From positions 310,001 to 374,000 of the forward strand of contig CAZICV010000002.1 of the NCBI GenBank assembly GCA_964537925.1: a stretch of DNA of 64,000 nt, read 5' to 3'. This document shows positions 8,851 to 16,384 of the stretch, in pieces (within the stretch, counting starts at the first letter, position 1; the number at the start of each line of letters is the position of its first letter). The DNA is from SLDF01 sp964537925. Lineage in GTDB: Bacteria > Bacteroidota > Bacteroidia > Chitinophagales > Saprospiraceae. A program made the position numbers and the translations under genes. Under the pieces are notes generated by a model. That model had not been told where the DNA came from. It saw nothing but the letters and a program-made list of their open reading frames with translations, and ran no database searches.

Positions 8851-9321
8851 TTATTGTTGTTTATGAAGGTATGTCCTGGCAGTCTCCTCGATATTCCTGA
8901 TATCGTAGTTTGCCTCCGACAGCACCCAGATAGATCGATCTGGTTTTTCGATGACCAGCAGCAGCGTAGTAGGGCCTTCGGTCTGGAGAAAGGGATTGCC
9001 ACCGGACGGTTCTGCCTGCAGGTAGATACGTCTTATATCCTGCCAGGGCAGCTGTTCCCGGCCATAGCTGATCCCCCTGGCATCGATCTCTATGTCGGGG
9101 AGTTTACTGAGCGTCCATGAGGTAAAGACGAGTATGCCGAGGGCGATCACAGCTGCAAAACCGGATAGGAGGTAAGCCAGTGAGCGAAAGCCGGGAGCTA
9201 TACCGGTCCGGCGTGAGTGGACCAGCCAGAAGCCAATGACACCTGCCAGCAGCAATACTGCGCCCAATATCAGGAAATTGGTTTGCTCGGTCGTACTGGC
9301 CTCATAGATCCAGGTCTCCAT
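8851..9321 (-). CDS. Small membrane protein with PH-like C-terminal region
   Basis: 156 aa from the ATG at 9319-9321 (METWIYEAS); an in-frame ATG at 9369 is less likely because the extra residues are basic and featureless. Two membrane segments are visible at about residues 16-35 and 48-70, followed by a soluble part with the pattern DIEIDARGISYGREQLPWQDI, which resembles bacterial PH-like domains found after two TM helices (YcxB/STM3941-like architecture). I do not recognise a specific family. It is a single gene convergent with tal; function unknown. Confidence 0.6.
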   Translation of the reverse strand: METWIYEASTTEQTNFLILGAVLLLAGVIGFWLVHSRRTGIAPGFRSLAYLLSGFAAVIALGILVFTSWTLSKLPDIEIDARGISYGREQLPWQDIRRIYLQAEPSGGNPFLQTEGPTTLLLVIEKPDRSIWVLSEANYDIRNIEETARTYLHKQQ

Positions 9322-9397
9322 AGTGCTGGTGCTTTTTTTTAAAGGCCTTGCGGTTTTACCGGCGAACAAGCCTTAGCTCCCGTCGGCTATGCCCGTA

Positions 9398-10552
9398 TCA
9401 GGTCCAGGATCCTTTGAGTATCTCGCGGGAGATCACCAGTTTCTGTATCTCTGACGTGCCTTCGCCGATGGTACAGAGCTTGGAGTCCCGGTAAAACTTC
9501 TCTACAGGGAAGTCCTTGGTATAGCCGTATCCTCCGTGTATCTGCACAGCTTCGCCGGAAGCCTGCACACAGATCTCGGAGGCATAATACTTGGCCATGG
9601 CGGATATAGTGGTCACCGGCTCGCCTGCATTCTTATGCGCGGCTGCTTTACGGGTCAGCAGTTCCGCCGCCTGTATCTTGGTAGCCATATCGGCCAGCTT
9701 GAAGCTGATACCCTGGAACTCTGCGATAGGCTTGCCAAACTGGTGACGTTCGCTGGCATACTTCACGGATGCTTCATAGGAGCCTTTGGCGATACCGAGC
9801 GAAAGAGCTGCTATGGATATACGACCACCGTCGAGCACTTTCATCGCCTGTATGAAGCCTTCTCCCTCCTGGCCGAGCATCTGGCTCTTGTGTATGCGGC
9901 AATTGTCGAAGATGATTTCAGCAGTCTCCGAAGCACGCATCCCCAGTTTGTTCTCTTTTTTACCTGCCGTGAAGCCAGGCATACCACGCTCCACGATGAA
10001 GGCAGACATGCCACGGCTGTCGAGGAGCTCGCCCGTACGTGCTATGACTACGGCCACGCTGCCCGAAATACCATGCGTGATCCAGCATTTGGTGCCGTTC
10101 AGGATATAATCATCTCCATCACGCGTAGCCACACATTGCATACGGCCTGCATCGCTGCCTGTATTGGGCTCTGTCAGTCCCCAGGCACCGATCCATTCAC
10201 CTGTAGCGAGTTTCGGCAGGTATTTGCTTTTCTGCTCTTCGTTGCCGAATTGCAGGATATGACCTGTACAGAGAGAGTTGTGCGCTGCAACTGAGAGACC
10301 TATGGAGCTGTCCACTTTTGCGATTTCCTCGATGATCGTGATGTACTCCTGGTATCCCAGGCCCGCACCGCCGTATGATTCGGGTACCAGCACACCGAGG
10401 AAACCCTGTTCCCCGAGACTGTGCATCACATCTACTGGAAAATGCTGGATCTCATCCCATTCCATTACGTGCGGACGGATATAAGTTGCCGCAAAGTCAC
10501 GTGCACTTTGCCGGATCAGTTGCATGTTGTCTTTCTCTGTGTCTATATGCAT
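9398..10552 (-). CDS. Acyl-CoA dehydrogenase (short-chain/butyryl type)
   Basis: 384 aa, full length for the family. The N-terminal helical domain contains SYGGAGLGYQEY, the middle beta domain has WGLTEPNTGSDAG (FAD/substrate binding) and CWITHG, and the C-terminal domain has IHGGYGYTKDFPVEKFYRD. The catalytic base is Glu364 in GEGTSEIQ, the position used by short-, medium- and butyryl-CoA dehydrogenases rather than by isovaleryl-CoA dehydrogenase. It oxidises an acyl-CoA to the 2-enoyl-CoA, passing electrons to ETF, in fatty acid or branched-chain degradation. It stands alone; a -7 element for it lies at 10586-10593. Confidence 0.93.
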   Translation of the reverse strand: MHIDTEKDNMQLIRQSARDFAATYIRPHVMEWDEIQHFPVDVMHSLGEQGFLGVLVPESYGGAGLGYQEYITIIEEIAKVDSSIGLSVAAHNSLCTGHILQFGNEEQKSKYLPKLATGEWIGAWGLTEPNTGSDAGRMQCVATRDGDDYILNGTKCWITHGISGSVAVVIARTGELLDSRGMSAFIVERGMPGFTAGKKENKLGMRASETAEIIFDNCRIHKSQMLGQEGEGFIQAMKVLDGGRISIAALSLGIAKGSYEASVKYASERHQFGKPIAEFQGISFKLADMATKIQAAELLTRKAAAHKNAGEPVTTISAMAKYYASEICVQASGEAVQIHGGYGYTKDFPVEKFYRDSKLCTIGEGTSEIQKLVISREILKGSWT

Positions 10553-10585
10553 ATTGATTTATTCTGTTAAACGTTATCTCGAACC

Positions 10586-10593
10586 CAAAAATA
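10586..10593 (-). promoter_or_regulatory. -7 element upstream of acyl-CoA dehydrogenase
   Basis: TATTTTTG on the minus strand, a perfect TAnnTTTG, 34 nt before the start codon. No good -33 TTG is seen at the expected distance. Confidence 0.45.
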
Positions 10594-10721
10594 GGCATAT
10601 TGTTTTGATCGGCTAGGGCGTTTGATCTTTAAAGAAGGGATTTAGTTGGCGCAGGCAGATATCGGGAGGCCGGGGTAGATGCACACTTACTGTTTGTGAA
10701 AGAGGCCCGCATCATATCTGC

Positions 10722-11996
10722 TCAGTAGTCGTATTTGTCTTTCCACCACTTGCGCAGCCTTTCCCGGATCGACTCTTCCTGTGCATTGCGGCCCGGTTCG
10801 AAGAGTGTGGCGCCTCCCAGGCTTTCGGGCATGAAATCGACCTGTACGAAGTTGCCGGGATGATCATGTGCATACTTGTACTCCTTGCCGTAGCCGAGGT
10901 CTTTCATAAGGCGGGTAGGGGCATTGCGCAGGTGCAGGGGTACCTGGTCATTCGGGCGTTGTTTGACCAGCGAGAGTGCTTTGTCGATAGCTAGGTAGGC
11001 TGAGTTGCTTTTGGGCGAAGTAGCCAGGTATATGGCGGCTTCGGACAGTATGATACGTGCTTCCGGCATCCCGATCATCTGGATGGCCTGGAAGCAGGTA
11101 GTGGCCATGAGCAGTGCATTTGGATTGGCCAGACCTACGTCCTCGGAAGCAGATATGACCATTCTCCGTGCTATGAATTTGATGTCTTCACCGGCATCCA
11201 GCATCCGGGCCAGGTAGTAGAGTGTGGCATTGGGATCGCTGCCCCGGATGGACTTGATAAAAGCCGATATCACGTCATAGTGCTGTTCACCCGTCTTGTC
11301 GTAGAGTGCCCTCTTTTCCTGGAGCACAGCATGTACGAGTTCGTTTGTCACCGTGATCGGCTGGTCCGGGTCCTGCGACTGGAGTACGATCTCGAGGCAG
11401 TTGTATAGCCTGCGGCCGTCCCCCGAACTATGCAGCAACAGGGCTTCGTACTCTGCGATATTAACCTCAAGACGCGCGGTCTGTTCATCCCTGTCGAGCG
11501 CTCTGTGGAGCATTTCCTTCAGGTCTTCTTCTTCGAGGCCCTTCAGCACATAGACCTGGCAACGGGACAATAGCGCCGGTATCACTTCGAAGGAAGGGTT
11601 TTCCGTAGTGGCGCCGATCAGTGTCACGACTCCTTTTTCTACCGCGCCCAGGAGTGCATCCTGCTGTGATTTGGAGAAACGATGTATCTCGTCTATGAAC
11701 AGGATAGGGCCCTGCCGGTCGAAAAAACGCTGTTTCTCGGCCTGGTCTATGGCTTCACGGACTTCCTTGACGCCGGAGTTGATGGCGCTGAGCGCTATGA
11801 AGGGCCGGTCGCTTTTTTCCGCCAGGATACGTGCCAGTGTCGTCTTGCCTACGCCCGGCGGTCCCCATAGGATCATGGAGTGGATCTTTTTTTGCTCGAG
11901 CGCTCTGCGCAGCGGCCCCTGGGAGCCTACCAGGTGTGCCTGCCCGATGAAATCTTCCAGCGTAGCCGGGCGCAATCGTTCTGCGAGTGGTATCAT
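10722..11996 (-). CDS. rarA: Replication-associated recombination protein A (AAA+ ATPase)
   Basis: 424 aa, the normal RarA/MgsA/WRNIP1 length. Walker A GPPGVGKTT (residues 45-53), Walker B LFIDEIHRF, sensor 1 IGATTENPSFE and the C-terminal RarA tetramerisation region (IKSIRGSDPNATLYYLARML, ASEDVGLANP) are all present. RarA acts at stalled replication forks and single-stranded DNA gaps. It has a strong promoter (12040-12069) and a short leader that begins with a stem-loop. It is divergent from the UPF1-like helicase gene, whose product also acts on nucleic acid. Confidence 0.95.
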   Translation of the reverse strand: MIPLAERLRPATLEDFIGQAHLVGSQGPLRRALEQKKIHSMILWGPPGVGKTTLARILAEKSDRPFIALSAINSGVKEVREAIDQAEKQRFFDRQGPILFIDEIHRFSKSQQDALLGAVEKGVVTLIGATTENPSFEVIPALLSRCQVYVLKGLEEEDLKEMLHRALDRDEQTARLEVNIAEYEALLLHSSGDGRRLYNCLEIVLQSQDPDQPITVTNELVHAVLQEKRALYDKTGEQHYDVISAFIKSIRGSDPNATLYYLARMLDAGEDIKFIARRMVISASEDVGLANPNALLMATTCFQAIQMIGMPEARIILSEAAIYLATSPKSNSAYLAIDKALSLVKQRPNDQVPLHLRNAPTRLMKDLGYGKEYKYAHDHPGNFVQVDFMPESLGGATLFEPGRNAQEESIRERLRKWWKDKYDY

Positions 11997-12008
11997 AGCG
12001 CGCTTTAC

Positions 12009-12037
12009 ATGGGCTGCAGGTATCCGTGCAGACCCAT
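12009..12037 (-). promoter_or_regulatory. 5' stem-loop in the rarA leader
   Basis: ATGGG-CTGCA (12009-12018) pairs with TGCAG-A-CCCAT (12027-12037) with a single bulged A. The predicted rarA transcription start (about 12036) falls at the outer edge, so the mRNA would begin with this hairpin, as expected for a 5'-end stabiliser. Confidence 0.45.
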
Positions 12038-12039
12038 TT

Positions 12040-12069
12040 CAAAACTACCTAATCTGTCAGAGAGTTCAA
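12040..12069 (-). promoter_or_regulatory. rarA promoter
   Basis: On the minus strand TTG (12069-12067), 19 nt, then TAGTTTTG (12047-12040): a textbook Bacteroidota -33/-7 pair. Predicted start of transcription near 12036, about 40 nt before the rarA ATG. Confidence 0.7.
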
Positions 12070-12113
12070 CGCTTTCGGACTTATTGCCGGGCAATTTTGT
12101 GTATTCTTGCCGC

Positions 12114-14024
12114 ATGTTTGAGACGGTCATACAAGCGTGGCTCGCAGCGCTGGAGACAGAGCGGATCTACCAGCAGGAACAGTACAGGACCATACTGGAG
12201 CAGACTTCGATACGCCAGCGTGTGAGCGAGGGCTATACCTGGTACCCGATCAGGGTGAAGGAGACGGGGTTTGGCCTGGGCAATCTGCCGTATATAGTGG
12301 CTGAGCGCGACATGGGCGTACAGGCCCGGGAGGACCAGTTCCAGGCAGGGCGCCCCGTCCAGTTGTTCACCACTTCCGATACCACGATACGCCCGGTCAG
12401 GGGGATCGTGCACTGGGTACAACGCCAGCAGATCAAGGTGTTCCTGCAGACCGACGAGCATCCCGACGAAATCGCCAGGGGCAAGTGGGGCCTGGATGTC
12501 CTGTATGATGAGCAGACGTTCAAGGAGATGAGAGACAGTTTCAGGAGAGTGCTCCAACTGCCGCATAACCACAGGGCCACAGGTATCCGTGATATATTCT
12601 ATGGTCAGTCTCGACCGACCTATGCCAGGGATACGGCGGCGGATCAGGCTGGTTTGCCGCCCGGTGATCTCAACCCGGCCCAGCAAGCTGCCGTATCGCG
12701 GGCTTTGTCGTCTTGCGATGTGCATGTGATACACGGACCTCCGGGTACGGGCAAGACTACCACCCTCAAAGCGTTGATACACTGCCTGCTCGACACAGAG
12801 CCGCAGATACTGTTCTGCGCACCCAGTAATTCCGCTGTAGACTGGATGGCCGCGTTGTTGCATGCAAGTGGTGTGCGGGTGCTGAGGATAGGACATCTAT
12901 CGAGGATAGATCCTGAGATCGTAGAGTGCAGCCTGGAAAGCCAGGTACAGAAAGAGCCTGAGGGCAGGGAGATACGCAAGATCAAGAAGCAAGCCGAAGA
13001 GTGCAGGCGCATGGCAAGCCAATACAAGCGCACATTCGATAATGCCGCACGCGAACGCCGGAAGGAGCTTTACCGTGAGGCAAGAGAGCTTTCTGACTGG
13101 GCCTCGGCCCTGGAAAACCGGGCTATCGACAGTGTAGTCAGTCGCGCCCAGGTGATCGCCTGCACGTTTTCAGGCGCTGCAGGATCACTTGTCCAGCAGA
13201 GGACATTCAGGACCTGTATCATCGATGAAGCCTCCCAGGCGCTGCAGGGCGCTTGCTGGATACCGATATTGCAGTCGGCGCGTGTGATCCTTGCCGGGGA
13301 TCCTTTCCAGTTGCCGCCAACTGTCAAATCTCCTGAAGCGGTAAAGAAAGGTCTCGGTGTGACACTCCTGGACCTGGCACTGGAGCGCTTTGACGATGAG
13401 CTGTCGTTGCTGGACATTCAGTACAGGATGCATGAGGAGATCATGGCTTTTTCTAACCAGTGGTTTTACGGCGGCAGGTTGCGCGCCCACAGCAGTGCCG
13501 CTGCGAGAGGGCTGGTGCCTGCTTCGCCGGGACCTGCACTGGAGTTCATAGATACCGCCGGCTGTGGTTTTTGGGAAGAGCGGGAGCAGGATGCAGGCAG
13601 CTATTTCAACCCCAGCGAGTATACCTTGATCACTGAGCATATTGTCCCGCTTATGCATGAAGTGTTTGTACAGGCTCCCGACTGGGGTATTTTGTCTCCT
13701 TACAGTGCACAGGTCAGGTATATCCGGCAGGCTGTGGAAGAAGACAGTTCGTTGATTTTTCCGGTCACTGTACGTACGATAGACGGATTCCAGGGGCAGG
13801 AGAGGGATGTGATATATATATCGCTTGTGCGCTCCAACGAACAGGGAGAGATCGGGTTTCTGAAGGACTATCGTCGGATGAATGTGGCGATGACCAGGGC
13901 CCGCAGAAAACTGGTGATCATAGGGGATAGCGCCACATTGGGAGGCGATCCGTTTTACGATGCATTGCTCGCCTACGTCGACAAGAACGGATCGTACCGC
14001 TCGGCATGGGAATTTATGCGCTGA
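12114..14024 (+). CDS. UPF1-like superfamily 1B DNA/RNA helicase
   Basis: 636 aa from the ATG at 12114 (MFETVIQAWL); the reading frame stays open upstream but that part is antisense to rarA. Helicase motifs run in order: Q-like region LNPAQQAAVSRAL, motif I HGPPGTGKTT (from residue 208), motif II IIDEASQAL, motif III LAGDPFQLPPTV, motif IV region QYRMHEEIMAFSN, motif V TIDGFQGQERDVI and motif VI MNVAMTRARRKL. These place it with the UPF1/IGHMBP2/SMUBP2-type helicases rather than UvrD/Rep. An N-terminal beta-rich part (about 1-190) precedes the motor, as in IGHMBP2. Likely a 5'-3' helicase in DNA repair or RNA turnover. A TATTCTTG element (12102-12109) lies just before the start. Confidence 0.88.
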   Translation: MFETVIQAWLAALETERIYQQEQYRTILEQTSIRQRVSEGYTWYPIRVKETGFGLGNLPYIVAERDMGVQAREDQFQAGRPVQLFTTSDTTIRPVRGIVHWVQRQQIKVFLQTDEHPDEIARGKWGLDVLYDEQTFKEMRDSFRRVLQLPHNHRATGIRDIFYGQSRPTYARDTAADQAGLPPGDLNPAQQAAVSRALSSCDVHVIHGPPGTGKTTTLKALIHCLLDTEPQILFCAPSNSAVDWMAALLHASGVRVLRIGHLSRIDPEIVECSLESQVQKEPEGREIRKIKKQAEECRRMASQYKRTFDNAARERRKELYREARELSDWASALENRAIDSVVSRAQVIACTFSGAAGSLVQQRTFRTCIIDEASQALQGACWIPILQSARVILAGDPFQLPPTVKSPEAVKKGLGVTLLDLALERFDDELSLLDIQYRMHEEIMAFSNQWFYGGRLRAHSSAAARGLVPASPGPALEFIDTAGCGFWEEREQDAGSYFNPSEYTLITEHIVPLMHEVFVQAPDWGILSPYSAQVRYIRQAVEEDSSLIFPVTVRTIDGFQGQERDVIYISLVRSNEQGEIGFLKDYRRMNVAMTRARRKLVIIGDSATLGGDPFYDALLAYVDKNGSYRSAWEFMR

Positions 14025-14040
14025 CGGAAAGAAGAAAAAT

Positions 14041-14092
14041 GCCTGGCAGGGAGTTTGAAAAGGGTATAATCGGACAACAAACTGTGCCAGGC
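14041..14092 (+). other. Structured element after the helicase gene
   Basis: GCCTGGCA (14041-14048) pairs with TGCCAGGC (14085-14092), and inside it AGTTTG (14052-14057) pairs with CAAACT (14078-14083), leaving a 20-nt apical loop. It starts 16 nt after the helicase stop. It may be a terminator or mRNA-end structure; GGCCTGG at about 14204-14210 could compete for the same strand. The rest of the 14025-14322 space holds only the promoter of the next gene. Confidence 0.45.
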
Positions 14093-14256
14093 CCCGCAAG
14101 CACGTTTGCAAAGCGGCAGAGACTAGCAATTTACTCTAAATGTAAATTTATAATCATCTGGTTGTAAATTGGTCATGGAACCTTTCTTTTTTCGCAAAAA
14201 GAGGGCCTGGTGAGATTGATACACCTGGTAAATACTGACCGGGCCGTTGCCAGGGC

Positions 14257-14286
14257 TTCGATCAAATGCAGTTTTCCGTATCTTTG
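14257..14286 (+). promoter_or_regulatory. Promoter of the mbnP/mbnH-like operon
   Basis: Perfect -7 TATCTTTG at 14279-14286 with a TTCG (near TTTG) at 14257-14260, spacing 18 nt; transcription would start about 33 nt before the ATG at 14323. Confidence 0.55.
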
Positions 14287-14322
14287 GTTTATTCGGTTAT
14301 TTTACAATTGAGCAACAGGATC

Positions 14323-15318
14323 ATGAACAAACTTATATACCTCCTGCTCTCCTGCGTAGTCTGCCTCTCTGTATACGGGCAGTCTTCCAGTGTCAGCCTG
14401 CAGATCAGTCATCGTTTTGGAGCCGCTCCACTTGAGCTGGACGAGGCCATCTATGTGGCCGGCACCGGTACTGTTTTTTCTCTGGCCAGGTTGGAGTATT
14501 ATATCAGCCACCCTTATTTCGTGCTGGACGATGGCAATACAGTGGCTTTACCCGTGGAATACATGCTGGTCTCGGAACGCAAGGGCTTCCTCAACTTTGA
14601 CCTTATGGACATAGATCCGTCGAAGATACGTGCACTGGGTTTCTATATGGGCGTCGATTCGGTGCCCAATCATTCCGACCCGGCGCGCCATGATTCCGGG
14701 CATCCGCTGGCGCCTCAGAACCCGTCGATGCACTGGGGCTGGGCGGCCGGGTACATTTTTATGGCCATAGAAGGCCAGACAGCCGACGATCAGGGGAATA
14801 TCACGGGAGGATACACGGTACATTCCATCGGCGACAATCTCTATACGCCGGTAGAGCTGCCTGTATGGCCTGTCGAGACGGAAGACGGGCATCGTATCGA
14901 CCTGTATGCCGACTTCAGGGAGTTGATCGGTGATCTGGAACTCAGGGGGCTGGTCGCGATGGGCGGAGGTCCGCAAAACCAACGATTGATGGATCACATC
15001 GCTGCAGGTTCGGTCTTCTATGATCCCAACCTGTCTGCAGGCCTGAACAGAGATTTTTACGGCCGGTCCGTCGAGGTTTTTCCCAACCCGGTTTCAGACG
15101 ATCATTTCTTCGTCAAGCTACCCCATCCCATTGATAAGCCGCTCTATCTGACGATATATGACTCAGCCGGCCGTATCTGCCAGACAGCGGGTATGGATGC
15201 CCCGCAGGTTTCGGAGTTGCCTGTACAATTGCGTACCGACCTGGCGCCGGGTATCTATTTTGTCATCGTCAGTTCCGCCACCGGGCTTCACTACCAGGGC
15301 AAGTTCTGCATATATTGA
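14323..15318 (+). CDS. MbnP-like copper-binding protein with T9SS sorting domain
   Basis: 331 aa from the ATG at 14323, which gives a clean signal peptide (MNKLIYLLLSCVVCLSVYGQ); the earlier in-frame ATG at 14266 overlaps the promoter. Residues 23-245 match the MbnP-like family (LEYYIS near the N-terminus; MHWGWAAGYIF with His137, Trp138, Trp140). In methanotrophs MbnP binds copper and carries a kynurenine made from tryptophan by its partner MbnH. Here the last 80 or so residues form a T9SS type A sorting domain (VFPNPVSDDHF, YDSAGRI), so the protein is predicted to be displayed on the cell surface. The di-heme MbnH-like gene starts 5 nt downstream. Copper handling is inferred from the family. 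Confidence 0.85.
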   Translation: MNKLIYLLLSCVVCLSVYGQSSSVSLQISHRFGAAPLELDEAIYVAGTGTVFSLARLEYYISHPYFVLDDGNTVALPVEYMLVSERKGFLNFDLMDIDPSKIRALGFYMGVDSVPNHSDPARHDSGHPLAPQNPSMHWGWAAGYIFMAIEGQTADDQGNITGGYTVHSIGDNLYTPVELPVWPVETEDGHRIDLYADFRELIGDLELRGLVAMGGGPQNQRLMDHIAAGSVFYDPNLSAGLNRDFYGRSVEVFPNPVSDDHFFVKLPHPIDKPLYLTIYDSAGRICQTAGMDAPQVSELPVQLRTDLAPGIYFVIVSSATGLHYQGKFCIY

Positions 15319-15323
15319 TATTT

Positions 15324-16343
15324 ATGCTGTACAAGTGGCGGACGACCGGGTTTGTGTGGTGGTGGGTGGTTCCGTTTTTTGGTCTTTACGCCTGTACCCG
15401 TTCAGATATGGCGGGACCGGCGGTAGAGTTTGACGTTCCCCGGATCATATATCCCGATGACAACCAGCCTTCAGCCGAACGTACCGGGCTGGGTAGGCGC
15501 TTGTTTTACGATCCTGTACTGTCTGTCGATTCCAGCATTTCCTGCGGGCATTGCCATCGCCCCGAACTGGCTTTTACAGACGGGCTCGACCGGAGCAGGG
15601 GCGTATTGGATCGTACAGGCGACAGGAACAGCCCGTCACTGGCAAATGTAGCTTTCCAGCCGTATCTCATGCGCGAAGGCGGTGTGCCTACGCTGGAGAT
15701 GCAGGTACTCGTGCCGATCCAGGAACACGCGGAGTTTGATCACAATATATTGCTGATCGCGGACAAGCTTGGCCGCGATAGCAGCTATCGGAGCCAGAGC
15801 ATAGCGGCATACGGTCGAGAGCCGGACCCGTTTGTGATCACTCGTGCGATCGCAGCATTCCAACGCAGTCTGCTGAGTTTTCAGGCCCGTTTTGACGCGT
15901 ATGTCACAAAGCGCGATCCGCACGCTCTTTCGAAGCTTGAGCTGCGTGGTCTTTCTCTTTTTTATTCCGATTCGCTGGCCTGCGGCGGATGTCATTCAGG
16001 CATCCTGCTGACAGACTTCAGCTTCCGCAACAATGGGCTTTATACCGACTATCCCGATCCGGGTAAGGCCAGGCTGACGGGCAGGCAGGAGGATATCGGC
16101 GTGTTCAAAGTACCGTCGCTTCGAAACCTGTCGTATACGGCTCCGTATATGCACGACGGGAGCCTGACTACATTGGAGGCGGTACTCGATCACTATGCTT
16201 CAGGCGGACGGGAGCACCCCAACCGTGACGGACTCATACGAGGTTTTTCCCTCAGCCGCGGGGACAAGGCGGCCTTGCTGGCTTTTCTGAGGACACTGGA
16301 CGATACGGCATTTGTCAGCAACCCGGATCATCGTCCGCAGTAG
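15324..16343 (+). CDS. MbnH/cytochrome c peroxidase-like di-heme lipoprotein
   Basis: 339 aa. The ATG at 15324 lies 5 nt after the MbnP stop, so the two are co-translated. The N-terminus is hydrophobic and ends with FFGLYAC, a lipoprotein signal. Two heme c sites are visible: CGHCH (Cys74, Cys77, His78) and CGGCH (Cys220, Cys223, His224), and PSLRNLSYTAPYMHDGS is the conserved distal segment of the MauG/CcpA superfamily. Pairing with an MbnP gene makes an MbnH-type role (oxidation of a tryptophan in MbnP via a bis-Fe(IV) state) more likely than peroxide detoxification. It would sit in the periplasm on a membrane anchor. A plain di-heme peroxidase remains possible. Confidence 0.87.
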   Translation: MLYKWRTTGFVWWWVVPFFGLYACTRSDMAGPAVEFDVPRIIYPDDNQPSAERTGLGRRLFYDPVLSVDSSISCGHCHRPELAFTDGLDRSRGVLDRTGDRNSPSLANVAFQPYLMREGGVPTLEMQVLVPIQEHAEFDHNILLIADKLGRDSSYRSQSIAAYGREPDPFVITRAIAAFQRSLLSFQARFDAYVTKRDPHALSKLELRGLSLFYSDSLACGGCHSGILLTDFSFRNNGLYTDYPDPGKARLTGRQEDIGVFKVPSLRNLSYTAPYMHDGSLTTLEAVLDHYASGGREHPNRDGLIRGFSLSRGDKAALLAFLRTLDDTAFVSNPDHRPQ

Positions 16344-16384
16344 GGCGGCACAGTATCCGGCAAAGTCCGGACCTCCCGGTCTTC

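Noticed and set aside
11880..12113. N-terminal extension of the helicase gene
   Set aside because: These 78 codons are antisense to the rarA start and promoter and have no similarity to helicase N-termini.
15324..16343. Plain cytochrome c peroxidase assignment
   Set aside because: The two heme motifs alone would allow it, but the upstream MbnP partner makes an MbnH-type role more likely; kept as an alternative in the entry.
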